Origin: NCEH01 sp043195135
GTDB taxonomy: Bacteria; Pseudomonadota; Alphaproteobacteria; Rhizobiales; Xanthobacteraceae
DNA length: 64,000 nt
Assembly (NCBI RefSeq): GCF_043195135.1
Contig: NZ_JBAFWP010000010.1
Direction: 5' to 3' (one strand)
The notes under the pieces were generated by a model. It was given only the letters and a program-made list of their open reading frames with translations. It did no database searches and had not been told where the DNA came from. Both the position numbers and the translations under genes were made by a program. Shown piece after piece: positions 40,181 through 49,322 of this stretch. The number at the start of each line of letters is the position of its first letter. Positions within the stretch are counted from its first letter, which is position 1.

Positions 40181-41194
40181 TCACGTCGCCGGTCGGCGTT
40201 CAGGGACGCCCGCCGGATCGGGCAGGCAGCCGAGCCCCGCGAGGGTCTCGGCCATGGCGTCGGCCAGCGGCGTGTGGGGCTCCGCGCCGAGGAAGGCCAC
40301 GAGGCGGGCATTGTTCATGCGCAGCGGCACCCGCCAGAGATAGCGCATCTCGCCCATCTCCCGGAACGTGGTCACGAACGGCGCGGCGAGCGTGACCAGC
40401 CACCAGGGAAAGCGCCGCACCTTGAGATCCGGCCGGCCCGTTGCCGCGCGGATCGCCGCACTCATCTCGGTTCCGTCGGCATCCCAATGGCCGTCCATGT
40501 GGAACACCGCGAAAGCGTCGAGGGCATCGCCGCGTTCCACCAATTGCACCATGGTCCGCGCCACGTCCGGCAGATAGGCCCATTGGTGGCCGATGCCGGG
40601 CGCCCCCGGCACGCTGATGGCGCGCACCGGCCGGCCGGGCCGCACCAGGCCCTGCGAGAACCAGTTGTTGCCGGCATGGGGGCCGAAGAAATCGCCCGCC
40701 CGCACGATCAGCGATCGCACCCCTTCCGCCGCGACCGCGCGCAGCCGGCGTTCCATCGCGACGCGGATCGCGCCCTTGCGGGTGGTCGGGTTCTGCGGGG
40801 CGTTCTCGCCGGGCGCGGCGAAAGCGTCCGGGCCGAAATTATAGACCGTGCCCGGCAGCAGGAGGCGCGCGCCGCTCGCCCGCGCCGCGGCGATGGAATT
40901 CTCCAGCATGGGCAGCACGAGCCTGTCCCAGTCGCGATAGCCGGGCGGATTGACGGCATGGACGATCAACGTCGCCCCTTTCGCCGCCGCCACCACCGCG
41001 CCGGCATCCATCGCATCCCCCTTGAGCCAATCGACGCCACGCTCCGGCCGGCGCCATCGCGCAGCGGCGGCTTGCGGATCGCGCGCGAGGGCATTCACCC
41101 TCCACCCCCGCCGCAGCAGCTCGGCCGCGACCTCGCCGCCGACGCCGCCCGTCGCGCCCAGCACCAGCGCCGTCTTTTCCGTTGTGTCCGTCAT
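40181..41194 (-). CDS. NAD(P)-dependent epimerase/reductase (extended SDR-like)
   Basis: 337 residues. The Rossmann motif at the N-terminus is LVLGATGGVGGEVAAELLRRG (atypical-SDR GATGGVG), followed by the ALARDPQ strand. LLLPGTVYNFGP includes a Tyr in the active-site region, and later segments include RAGDFFGPHAGNNWFSQGL and IGHQWAYLPDVARTMVQL. Substrate unknown. It is divergent from a LysR regulator with 78 bases between, so it is probably the target of that regulator. Confidence 0.85.
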   Translation of the reverse strand: MTDTTEKTALVLGATGGVGGEVAAELLRRGWRVNALARDPQAAAARWRRPERGVDWLKGDAMDAGAVVAAAKGATLIVHAVNPPGYRDWDRLVLPMLENSIAAARASGARLLLPGTVYNFGPDAFAAPGENAPQNPTTRKGAIRVAMERRLRAVAAEGVRSLIVRAGDFFGPHAGNNWFSQGLVRPGRPVRAISVPGAPGIGHQWAYLPDVARTMVQLVERGDALDAFAVFHMDGHWDADGTEMSAAIRAATGRPDLKVRRFPWWLVTLAAPFVTTFREMGEMRYLWRVPLRMNNARLVAFLGAEPHTPLADAMAETLAGLGCLPDPAGVPERRPAT

Positions 41195-41272
41195 GTCCGT
41201 CTCCCGTTCTCGCCGGGATACGACGGCATTTCGCGCTCATATGGAATTGTCAAAGCTGGAGCATCAGCTAGT

Positions 41273-42178
41273 ATGAAATATATGAGCCTGACCGCCGCCG
41301 ACTGGGAAAATCAGCGCGCTTTTCTCGCGGTGCTGGAGCATGGCAGCCTGTCCGCCGCCGCGCGCGAACTGGCCGTGGCGCAGGCCACCGTCCGGCGGCG
41401 GCTGGAGGCGCTCGAACGCGGGCTCGGACAGGCGCTGTTCACCCGCTCGCCCTCGGGCCTTGCGCCCACCGCGGCAGCGCGCGCGCTCGGTCCCCATGCG
41501 CGGGCCATGGCGGCGGCCGCCGCCGCCTTTGCCCGCACCGCATCGGCGGACGCGGGCGCGATCGCCGGCACGGTGCGCGTCACCGCCAGCGACATGGTGG
41601 GCGCTCATGTGCTGCCCGCCATCCTGGCCGAACTGCTCGAGCGCCATCCGCGCCTGCGGTTCGAAACCCATCTCAGCAACCGCACGCAGGATCTGTTGCA
41701 TCAGGAAGCGGACATCGCCGTGCGCATGGTGCGGCCGGTGCAGAGCGCGCTGGTGGTGAAGCCCGTGGGTTCGGTGAAGCTGGGCTTGTTCGCGGCGCCG
41801 GCCTATGTTGCGCGGGCCGGCCTGCCGCGCGATCTGGCCGACCTCGCCCGCTTCGCCATCGTCGGCCCGGATCGCGACGGGGAGTTCCTGCGCGCCCTCG
41901 CCGCCCTGTGTGAGGGCGCGGTGACGGACGCTCTGGCCTATCGCACCGACAGCCATCTCGCGCAGCTGGAGGCGATCCGCGCCGGCGCCGGCATCGGCGT
42001 CTGCCAGGTGGCGCTCGCGGCGCGCGCGCCGGTGCTGACGCACGTTCTGCCGGGCCTGTTCGCGCTGCCGCTGGAAACCTTCGTGGTCATGCACGAGGAC
42101 CTGCGGCAGGTGCGGCGGGTGCGGGCCACGTTCGATCATCTGGTGTCCCGCCTGCGGGCCTATTGCGCTTTGGCCTGA
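41273..42178 (+). CDS. LysR-family regulator (divergent from the reductase)
   Basis: 301 residues from the ATG at 41273 (a second ATG lies at 41282). The HTH is WENQRAFLAVLEHGSLSAAARELAVAQATVRRRLEALERGLG, with the wing GQALFTRSPSGLAPTAAA. The effector domain is of the CrgA-like group (GTVRVTASDMVGAHVLPAILAELLERHPRLRFE and ADIAVRMVRP). It most likely controls the divergent reductase gene and itself. No strong dyad is visible in the 78-base gap. Confidence 0.9.
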   Translation: MKYMSLTAADWENQRAFLAVLEHGSLSAAARELAVAQATVRRRLEALERGLGQALFTRSPSGLAPTAAARALGPHARAMAAAAAAFARTASADAGAIAGTVRVTASDMVGAHVLPAILAELLERHPRLRFETHLSNRTQDLLHQEADIAVRMVRPVQSALVVKPVGSVKLGLFAAPAYVARAGLPRDLADLARFAIVGPDRDGEFLRALAALCEGAVTDALAYRTDSHLAQLEAIRAGAGIGVCQVALAARAPVLTHVLPGLFALPLETFVVMHEDLRQVRRVRATFDHLVSRLRAYCALA

Positions 42179-42262
42179 GGCCGGAAGATCGTGAGCCGCG
42201 CTGTCACGGCGCTGTCATGAAACGCGTCGACACCTCCGGTTCGGATCAGAGCGGGTGCCCAG

Positions 42263-44620
42263 ATGGACTATTTCAAGCGCTTCAACTTCCTGTTCGCGAC
42301 CCCGGTCTTCGACGCGGAGGATCTGGAGGGCGCCCGCTACAACCAGATCGTCGCGGAGATCGAGCGCTCCGGCTTCGAGGTGGTGAAGGCGCGCAACCTG
42401 GAAGACGCCGAAATCGCCGTGCAGACCGACGCCGCCATCGGCTGCATGCTGGTGGACTGGGGCAAGAAGGGCCTTGAGGGCAAGACCGCTTCCCTCATCA
42501 ACCTCATGCGCCGGCGCGGCCTGGATTTCCCGATCATCCTGCTGATCCGCCGCAAGCGCTTCGAGGATGTGCCGGTGGAGGTGCTGGACTTCATCGACGG
42601 CTATGTCTTCCTCTCCGAGGAGACCCCCGCCTTCATCGCCAAGAATCTCATCAGCCGGCTGAAGCAATATGCCGAGACGCTGAAGACCCCGTTCTTCGGC
42701 GCCCTGGTGGATTATGCGGAAGAGGGCAACCAGCTCTGGACCTGCCCGGGGCACAACGGCGGCGTGTTCTATTCCCGCAGCCCCATCGGCCGGGTGTTCA
42801 TGGAGCATCTGGGCGAAGCGGTGTTCCGCGACGACCTCGACAATTCCGTCCTCGACCTCGGCGACCTGCTGACCCACGAAGGCCCCGCGCTCCAGGCGCA
42901 GAAGGAAGCGGCCAAGATCTTCGGCGCCGAGAAAACCTATTTCGTGCTGAACGGCACCTCCACCTCCAACAAGGTGGCGCTCACCGCCCTCGTCACCGAC
43001 GGCGATCTCGTCCTGTTCGACCGTAACAACCACAAGGCGGCCCATCACGGCGCCCTGCTGATCGCCGGCGGCATTCCCGTCTATGTGCCCACCGTGCGCA
43101 ATGCCTTCGGCCTGATCGGCCCGATGGATTTCGCGGCGCTGGACGAAGAGGCCCTGCGCGAGCGCATCCGCACCCATCCTTTGGTGAAGGACCCCGAGGC
43201 GTGGAAGAAGCCGCGCCCGTTCCGCGTCGCGGTGGTGGAGCAATGCACCTATGACGGGACGATCCACAATGCCGAAATGATCCTGAAGGCGATCGGCCAT
43301 CTGTGCGACTACATCCTGTTCGACGAGGCGTGGGCGGGCTTCATGAAGTTCCACCCGCTCTATGCCGGGCGCTTCGCCATGGGGCTCGCGGACCTCGGCC
43401 CGGACGCGCCGGGCATCATCGCCACCCAATCCACCCACAAGCAGCTCGCGAGCTTCTCGCAGGCCTCGCAGATCCACATGAAGGACCGGCACATCACCGG
43501 CCAGAAGCGGCGCGTGGAGCACCGGCGCTTCAACGAGAGCTTCATGCAGCACGCCTCCACCTCGCCCTTCTATCCCTTGTTCGCCTCCCTCGACGTGGGC
43601 GCGCAGATGATGAAGGGCCGCTCCGGCGAAGTGCTGTGGGACGATACGATCCGCCTCGGCATCGAGCTGCGGAAGAAGATCCGCGCGGTGCGGCGCGAGT
43701 TCGAGGAGAAGGAGCAGCGCCCCGAGCGGCGCTGGTTCTTCGAGCCGTTCGTGCCCGACCGCGTGGCGATCCCCGACGTGTCGAGCCCCGGCGCGGTGCA
43801 TGACGTGCCGTGGGAGAGCGTCGCCACCGACCAGCTCGCCACCAACCCGGCCTTCTGGCACCTCACCCCCGGCGCCGCCTGGCACGGCTTCGCCGGCATG
43901 GCGGCGGGCTTCGCCATGACCGACCCCAACAAGCTCACCCTCCTTACCCCCGGCTTCGACCGCGCCACCGGCGCCTATGCCGAGCACGGCATTCCCGCCC
44001 CGGTGGTGGCGCAATATCTGCGCGAGAACCGCATCGTCGCCGAGAAGAACGATTTGAACTCGCTGCTCTTCCTGCTGACGCCCGGAGTGGAGGCCAGCAA
44101 GGCCGGCACGCTGATCAGCGGCCTCGTCGCCTTCAAGAAGCTGCACGACGACAATGCGCTGCTGGAGGAGGCGATCCCGGAATTCTTCCGTCGCCGGCCC
44201 GTGCGCTATGTCGGGGTGCGACTGCGCGACCTGTGCGGGGACATGCATCGCTTCTTCCGCACCGCGAATGTCAGCGCGCTCCAGGCCATGCAGTTTTCCG
44301 CCGCCCACCTGCCGCAGATCGCCATGTCGCCCCATGACGCGGCGCGCGCCCTGGTGCGCAACGACGTGGATTATCTGCCCATCGACGCCATTGCCGGGCG
44401 GATCGCCACGACGCCGTTCGTGGTCTATCCGCCGGGCATCGCCACCATCGTGCCGGGCGAGCGGCTCACCGAACGGGCGCAGCCGATGATCGATTATCTG
44501 AAAATGTTCGAAGCCTGCTTCAACACCTTCCCCGGCTTTGACGTGGAGATCCAGGGCGTCTATCGCGAGAACGATGCATCGGGCCGCGTGCGGCTCCATA
44601 CTTATGTTGTCGCCGAATAG
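42263..44620 (+). CDS. Ornithine-type (Orn/Lys/Arg family) decarboxylase
   Basis: 785 residues, PLP fold type I. Probably converts ornithine to putrescine in the cytosol. The N-terminal 130 residues form the receiver-like wing domain. The catalytic core has FVLNGTSTSNKVAL, DRNNHKAAHH, the PLP-binding D354 in FDEAW and the Schiff-base lysine K393 in QSTHKQLASFSQASQIH. The SQASQIHMKDRHI and RFNESFMQHASTSPFYPLFASLD segments resemble ornithine decarboxylase more than lysine or arginine forms, but specificity is inferred. It precedes a GNAT gene by 8 bases. Confidence 0.9.
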   Translation: MDYFKRFNFLFATPVFDAEDLEGARYNQIVAEIERSGFEVVKARNLEDAEIAVQTDAAIGCMLVDWGKKGLEGKTASLINLMRRRGLDFPIILLIRRKRFEDVPVEVLDFIDGYVFLSEETPAFIAKNLISRLKQYAETLKTPFFGALVDYAEEGNQLWTCPGHNGGVFYSRSPIGRVFMEHLGEAVFRDDLDNSVLDLGDLLTHEGPALQAQKEAAKIFGAEKTYFVLNGTSTSNKVALTALVTDGDLVLFDRNNHKAAHHGALLIAGGIPVYVPTVRNAFGLIGPMDFAALDEEALRERIRTHPLVKDPEAWKKPRPFRVAVVEQCTYDGTIHNAEMILKAIGHLCDYILFDEAWAGFMKFHPLYAGRFAMGLADLGPDAPGIIATQSTHKQLASFSQASQIHMKDRHITGQKRRVEHRRFNESFMQHASTSPFYPLFASLDVGAQMMKGRSGEVLWDDTIRLGIELRKKIRAVRREFEEKEQRPERRWFFEPFVPDRVAIPDVSSPGAVHDVPWESVATDQLATNPAFWHLTPGAAWHGFAGMAAGFAMTDPNKLTLLTPGFDRATGAYAEHGIPAPVVAQYLRENRIVAEKNDLNSLLFLLTPGVEASKAGTLISGLVAFKKLHDDNALLEEAIPEFFRRRPVRYVGVRLRDLCGDMHRFFRTANVSALQAMQFSAAHLPQIAMSPHDAARALVRNDVDYLPIDAIAGRIATTPFVVYPPGIATIVPGERLTERAQPMIDYLKMFEACFNTFPGFDVEIQGVYRENDASGRVRLHTYVVAE

Positions 44621-44628
44621 GGCGGGGA

Positions 44629-45204
44629 ATGTCGGGTTTATCCATGGAGCAGGAGCAAGCTGTCGTCATCCGCCCGTCGCGGGATTCGGACGTGGATGCC
44701 ATGCTGGCCATCTATCGCCGCCACATCCGCCGCGGCGTCGAGGAAGGGGTGGATGACGGCGAGATGCCGCAGCCGGACGATCTGCGGGAGCGGCGCAAGA
44801 ACCTGAAGAGCCGCCGCTTTCCCCACATCGTCGCGGTGCAGGGCGGGGAGGTGCTGGGCTATGCCTATGTGGTGCTGTTCCGCAAGCGGCCGGCCTATCG
44901 CTACACCGTGAAGCACTCGATCTATGTGCACCACGAGCATCTCGGCCAGGGCATCGGCCGCATGCTCATGCGCGGGCTGATCGACGCCTGCGCGGCCGCC
45001 GGCTTCCGCCAGATGATCGGCTATATCGATGCCGACAACAGCGCCTCGCTCACCCTGCACGAGCGGTTCGGCTTCGTGCGCGTGGGCCTGCTGCCGGGGG
45101 TGGCCTATCGCTACGGCCGGTGGTCGGACAGCGTGATGGTGCAGCGCTCGCTGGGCGCGGGCGGCACCGCCCCGCCGCCGCCTTTGCCGCTTTCCACCCG
45201 CTGA
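44629..45204 (+). CDS. GNAT-family N-acetyltransferase
   Basis: 191 residues. The acetyl-CoA motif reads HEHLGQGIGRMLMRGLIDACAAAGFRQMIGYIDADNSASLTLHERFGFVRVGLLPGVAYRYGRWSDSVMVQR, the layout of phosphinothricin-acetyltransferase-like GNATs. It starts 8 bases after the decarboxylase stop (alternative ATG at 44644). The pairing suggests it acetylates a polyamine or related amine. A hairpin overlaps its stop. Confidence 0.88.
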   Translation: MSGLSMEQEQAVVIRPSRDSDVDAMLAIYRRHIRRGVEEGVDDGEMPQPDDLRERRKNLKSRRFPHIVAVQGGEVLGYAYVVLFRKRPAYRYTVKHSIYVHHEHLGQGIGRMLMRGLIDACAAAGFRQMIGYIDADNSASLTLHERFGFVRVGLLPGVAYRYGRWSDSVMVQRSLGAGGTAPPPPLPLSTR

Positions 45205-45225
45205 GAGGCGCGACCCGGCCTCTCA
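45202..45225. terminator. Hairpin at the end of the decarboxylase-GNAT operon
   Basis: TGAGAGGC, 8-base loop, GCCTCTCA; the left arm begins with the GNAT stop codon. It also lies past the end of the convergent transporter gene, so it may serve both strands. No T-run. Confidence 0.45.
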
Positions 45226-45263
45226 CATCCGGTGCGCGCCGGGCGCGATCGTCCCGCGGCGTG

Positions 45264-46448
45264 TCACACCGCGTCGGCCTCGAAATCGGCGGGGATGGCG
45301 CCGGACAGCAGGCAGGGCGAGAAGAACAGGCTGCGGTCGATGGCGCCGCGCAACGTGCGATAGGCGATGATCGCCCACAGGACCACGAGACAGATCACCA
45401 GCGCCCCGCCGATCACGAGCAGGAAGCTTAAATGCGTCTGCCGGGCCAGCGCCAGGGTCGCGACCGCATAGACGCCGAGCGGGAAGGTGAAGCCCCACCA
45501 GCCGATGTTGAACGGCAGGCCCTGGGCGAGATAGCGCATCGTCGTCAGCACCGCGAGCAGGAACCACCACGCCCCATAGCCCCACAGGATCGCTCCGCCG
45601 ACGAGGCCGATGCCGGCCGCCACATTGCCCATGCCGGCAAGGCCGGCGGCGGCGAACACTTGCGGCGCGGCCGCGCCCAGCAGCAGGAGCCCGAGCGCGC
45701 CGGTGCCGATCGGGCCGAGCGACAGCCAGCCGGAGGCCGCCATGTCCTTGGGCGGCAGCTTGTGGAGCACCAGGCGCAGCACCAGGATGACGAGAATGCT
45801 CATGGCCAGCGGCACGGAATAGGCCCAAAGCGCATAGGCCAGGATCAGCAGGCGCCAGGCCGCATCGGGATCCGAAATCTGGGGCACGATCAGGCCGGCG
45901 GTCGCAGCGGCGACTTCGGCGGCGACGATCGGCAGCAGCCAGACCGCGGTCATCTTCTCGATGCTGTGGTTCTGCCAGGTGAACATCAGGAACGGGATCA
46001 GCACGCCGCAGGCGATCGCGATCGCGGCATCGACCCACCACAGCGCCAGCGCGATATCGATCGCGACCGGCCCCCACAGCGGCAGCCCGAAGGCCACGAA
46101 GCCGTTGATGATGGTGGCAAGCCCCATGGGGATGGCGCCGAAGAACATGGACATCACCGAATGGCCGAAGATGCGCCGGGCCTCGGCCGGAAACAGCAGC
46201 CAGCGCGCCGTGTAAAGCGCGGTGAAGACGGCGAACAGCACGATGTTCGCCAGCCAGATGCCGGTGGCGAGTTCATGCTGTCCGGGAAAGGAAACGGGGA
46301 ACTGATTGACCGCGATCGCCAGGATGCCGGTGCCCATGGTGGCGGTGAACCAATTGGGGGTGAACTGGCGCACCACCTCCCGGAGCGTGCCGGGCGTCTG
46401 CTTCGGGTCGTGGCCGGCCAGGGCGGCGGGGGAAGGAGAATGGGCCAA
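45264..46448 (-). CDS. TDT-family (TehA/Mae1/Ssu1-like) transporter
   Basis: A 394-residue inner-membrane protein with about 10 helices. The N-terminal signature is VVRQFTPNWFTATMGTGILAIAVNQFP, and the C-terminal half has FNIGWWGFTFPLGVYAVATLALAR, both diagnostic of the tellurite-resistance/dicarboxylate (TDT/SLAC1) family. It could carry a dicarboxylate, sulfite or another anion. A TTG start at 46448 is used because GGAG lies 6 bases upstream. It is monocistronic. Confidence 0.9.
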   Translation of the reverse strand: MAHSPSPAALAGHDPKQTPGTLREVVRQFTPNWFTATMGTGILAIAVNQFPVSFPGQHELATGIWLANIVLFAVFTALYTARWLLFPAEARRIFGHSVMSMFFGAIPMGLATIINGFVAFGLPLWGPVAIDIALALWWVDAAIAIACGVLIPFLMFTWQNHSIEKMTAVWLLPIVAAEVAAATAGLIVPQISDPDAAWRLLILAYALWAYSVPLAMSILVILVLRLVLHKLPPKDMAASGWLSLGPIGTGALGLLLLGAAAPQVFAAAGLAGMGNVAAGIGLVGGAILWGYGAWWFLLAVLTTMRYLAQGLPFNIGWWGFTFPLGVYAVATLALARQTHLSFLLVIGGALVICLVVLWAIIAYRTLRGAIDRSLFFSPCLLSGAIPADFEADAV

Positions 46449-46671
46449 TTCCGACTCCGAATCGCGTTCGTGCTACAGGGATTGGGCACCTGCCAAGCCC
46501 GCGCGGGGGATGCACCGCGCAGCCGCCGGGAAGCCTCACCCGGGAAGCCCCACAAGGCCTTGATATTCATACCATGCCTAGCGCCGTGTCCGTAACGGGA
46601 GAATGACCGTTGGCGTACGAGCCGGCGCCGGCCCCGGCGGCGAACGGGGGTGCGGGGCGAGCAGGGCGCGG

Positions 46672-47463
46672 TCAGCCGCGCGGGCGTGCCTGTGGATCCG
46701 TCCGCGGGGCATCGCAGCGTCGCCAGGGCAGGAGGAAGAGTTCGCCTTCGCGCCGGCCGGTTTCCACCGTGACGCCATAGGCCTGCGCCACCCGTTCGGG
46801 CGTGAGCACGTCGGTCGGCGACCCGGCGGCCAGCAGGGTGCCGTCCCTCATCAGCGCCAGGCGATCGCAGAAGCGAGCGGCCAGCGTCAGGTCGTGCAGC
46901 ACCACGACCACCGTGGTGCCGGCGCGGGCCAGGTCGCGCAGCAGCTCCATGGTCTGGAGCTGGTGATAGGGGTCGAGCGCGGCGACCGGCTCGTCCGCCA
47001 GCAGTACCGGCGCTTCGACCGCCAGGGCGCGCGCCAGCAGCACGCGGGCGCGCTCGCCGCCGGAGAGCGAGCCGGCCGTCCGGTCCCGCAGGTGCATCAC
47101 GTCCGCCGCCGCCATGGCGCGCAGCGTGGCGGCATCCACCTGCGCCGCGCCGTGCGGCAGGCGCCCCAGCGCCACCACCTGATCCACCCGCAGCGGCCAG
47201 TGGATGCGCCCGCCCTGCGCGAGATAGGCGAGGGTGCGGCCGGTGGCGCGCCGGCCGATCTCGGCCAGGGTGCGTCCCCCATAGGCGACACGGCCCGAGG
47301 CGAGCGGCTCAAGCCCGCACAGCGCCCGCAGCAGCGAGGTCTTTCCGGCGCCGTTGGGGCCGATGAGCCCGAGGAGCTCGCCCGGCTGCGCCTGCAGGGA
47401 GAGATCGCGCACCACGCGGGCCGTGCCGCGCGCGACGCTGACCTGGAGCACGTCGAGGATCAT
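46672..47463 (-). CDS. btuD: Cobalamin ABC transporter ATP-binding protein
   Basis: 263 residues. Walker A GPNGAGKTS, signature LSGGERARVLLARAL, Walker B VLLADEPVAALD, H-loop VLHD. The FepC/BtuD-type iron-siderophore/B12 subclass is shown by HHQ-like VLHDLTLAARFCDRLALMRDG and the neighbouring FecCD permease. It is the last gene of the riboswitch-controlled operon; its ATG overlaps the permease stop (ATGA). The cobalamin specificity comes from the operon, not from this protein alone. Confidence 0.92.
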   Translation of the reverse strand: MILDVLQVSVARGTARVVRDLSLQAQPGELLGLIGPNGAGKTSLLRALCGLEPLASGRVAYGGRTLAEIGRRATGRTLAYLAQGGRIHWPLRVDQVVALGRLPHGAAQVDAATLRAMAAADVMHLRDRTAGSLSGGERARVLLARALAVEAPVLLADEPVAALDPYHQLQTMELLRDLARAGTTVVVVLHDLTLAARFCDRLALMRDGTLLAAGSPTDVLTPERVAQAYGVTVETGRREGELFLLPWRRCDAPRTDPQARPRG

Positions 47464-48467
47464 TCCGCCTCCACCTTCAGGCGCCGCAGCATGGCAAGAA
47501 AGAAGGGCGCGCCGATAATGGCGGTGATCACGCCGAGCTTCAGTTCGGGCCGGCTCGGAATGAGCCGCACGGCGATGTCGGCACCGAGGGTCAGCGCCGC
47601 GCCCGCAAGGCCGCTGAGCAGCAGCAGGCGGCCGGGCCGGTTTCCCGCCAACGGCCGCATGAGATGGGGCACCACGAGCCCGACGAAGCCGATCGCCCCC
47701 GCCACCGCCACGCTCGCGCCCACCGCCGCCGCGGCGCCCCCCACCACCAGCAGCCGCGTGCGCGTCAGGGAAAAGCCGAGGCTGGCGGCCGTGTCCTCGC
47801 CCAGGGTCAGCGCATCCAGCGCGGGACCGGCGGCGAGCACGAGACCCCAGCCGACCATCATGAAAGGCAGCGCCAGCGTCACATGGACAAGGCTGCGGTC
47901 CGACACGGAGCCCATCAGCCAGAACACCACCTCCAGCGCCGCATAGGGGCTGGGCGCGAGATTGAGGGCGAGCGCCGTGAGCGCGCCGGCGAGGCTGTTC
48001 AGGGCGACCCCGGCGAGGATCAGGGTCGCCGTGGCAACGCCCTGGCGCGCCAGCATCAGCAGGAATGCGGTGGCCATGCCCGCGCCGATGAGGCCGCCAA
48101 GCGGAAGCGCGAGGGCGAAGCTGGCCGACAGGCCGAAGTAGAAGGCCACCACCGCCCCGAGCGCCGCCGCGCCGGACACGCCGATCACGCCGGGATCCGC
48201 CAAGGGATTGCGCATCAGTCCCTGGAGCGCGGCACCGGTGATGCCGAGGCTGAATCCCACGGTGGCGCCGAGGATGGCGCGCGGCAAGCGCAGTTCCGAC
48301 AGCACCAGCGCCGGCAGGCTGGCGCGCCCGGCGACCAGGTCGGCCAGGGCGGCGGGCATGTCGAGCGTCGCATAGCCGATGGCCGTCGAGCCCAGGAACA
48401 GGACAAAGACGAGGACCGCGAGGGCGACGACAAGCGCACTCTGGCCCGGATGCGCGGGCGCCCTCAT
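47460..48467 (-). CDS. btuC: Cobalamin ABC transporter permease
   Basis: A 335-residue FecCD/BtuC-type permease with about 10 helices. Landmarks are LRLPRAILGATVGFSLGITGAALQGLMRNPLADPGVIGVSGAAALGAVV, GAIGFVGLVVPHLMRPLAG and LPVG-like ELKLGVITAIIGAPFFLAMLRR. It dimerises to form the channel for periplasmic B12. ATG at 48467 overlaps the btuF stop by four bases. Confidence 0.93.
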   Translation of the reverse strand: MRAPAHPGQSALVVALAVLVFVLFLGSTAIGYATLDMPAALADLVAGRASLPALVLSELRLPRAILGATVGFSLGITGAALQGLMRNPLADPGVIGVSGAAALGAVVAFYFGLSASFALALPLGGLIGAGMATAFLLMLARQGVATATLILAGVALNSLAGALTALALNLAPSPYAALEVVFWLMGSVSDRSLVHVTLALPFMMVGWGLVLAAGPALDALTLGEDTAASLGFSLTRTRLLVVGGAAAAVGASVAVAGAIGFVGLVVPHLMRPLAGNRPGRLLLLSGLAGAALTLGADIAVRLIPSRPELKLGVITAIIGAPFFLAMLRRLKVEAE

Positions 48468-49312
48468 CGCGCCATCCCGAGGCGCGCGCCGGCGAGGCGC
48501 TTTGCCGCCAGGCGCTGCGCGGCCAGCGCGAGTTCGGGACCCGCACAGGTCCACAGGCGGGTGGGGAGGGACAGGGCGCGTCCCTGGGCCGAAAACGGCG
48601 CGAGGGCGGGATGGTGCAGGAGGTCGTCGGCCAGGGAGGGCGCGGCATCCGCGTCGCCGCCGTTGATCACCAGCAGGTCCGGCTGGGCCTCGACGATCTC
48701 TTCCAGATTGAGCTGGCCGAGGCGGTCGGTGGAGAGCTGCGCGGCGAGATTCTCGTAGCCCGCGCGCCCGAGGATCTCGTCGACGATGGAGCCGCGCCCG
48801 GCGGTGAAGCCGTTCGGCCGCAGCACGATGGCGGCGCCCGGGTGCGCGGGCACGGGCGGCAGGCTCGCGAAGTCCCGTTGCATGGCGGCGATCATCGCCT
48901 CGCCGCGCGCCGGTTCCCCGATGCGCGCCGCGACCGTGCGGATCTGGGCATAGGCCTCCGCCAGGCTGGCCGGCAGGCCCAGTTCCAGGATCGGCATGCC
49001 GAGATGTTTCAGCATGGCGGCGGTGGTGCGGGTGGTGAAGGCGCCGACGATGACGAGATCGGGCGCCAGCGGCACGATTTCCTCGGCGATGCCGCGGTTC
49101 ACCGGCACCCGTCGCGCGAGATCCGCGACATTGGAGCTGCGCGGATCCCGGGCGAGATAAGTCACCGAGGCGACCTTGTCCGGATCGGCGAGCCGCAGCA
49201 CCAATTCGTCGGCGCATAGATTGAGCGACGCGATGCGAGCCGGCTTCTGCGCTCCCGCGGCGGCGGGAGCACAGAGCAGCAGAAAAGCGAGCAGGCCCGC
49301 AGCGCGTTTCAT
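48464..49312 (-). CDS. btuF: Periplasmic cobalamin-binding protein
   Basis: A 282-residue family 8 solute-binding protein. Signal peptide about residues 1-21 (LLAFLLLCAPAAAGA). RIASLNLCADELVLRLADPDKVASVTYLARD is the start of the N-lobe, with IAEEIVPLAPDLVIVGAFTT and LEEIVEAQPDLLVINGG as the two domain-linking strands. It delivers B12 from the outer membrane receptor to BtuCD. It begins 10 bases after btuB. Confidence 0.92.
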   Translation of the reverse strand: MKRAAGLLAFLLLCAPAAAGAQKPARIASLNLCADELVLRLADPDKVASVTYLARDPRSSNVADLARRVPVNRGIAEEIVPLAPDLVIVGAFTTRTTAAMLKHLGMPILELGLPASLAEAYAQIRTVAARIGEPARGEAMIAAMQRDFASLPPVPAHPGAAIVLRPNGFTAGRGSIVDEILGRAGYENLAAQLSTDRLGQLNLEEIVEAQPDLLVINGGDADAAPSLADDLLHHPALAPFSAQGRALSLPTRLWTCAGPELALAAQRLAAKRLAGARLGMAR

Positions 49313-49322
49313 TCCGTCCGCC

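Noticed and set aside
42215..44599. Open frame opposite the decarboxylase gene
   Set aside because: Composition rich in His, Gly, Arg and Glu without domains; the plus strand holds the PLP lysine and family motifs.
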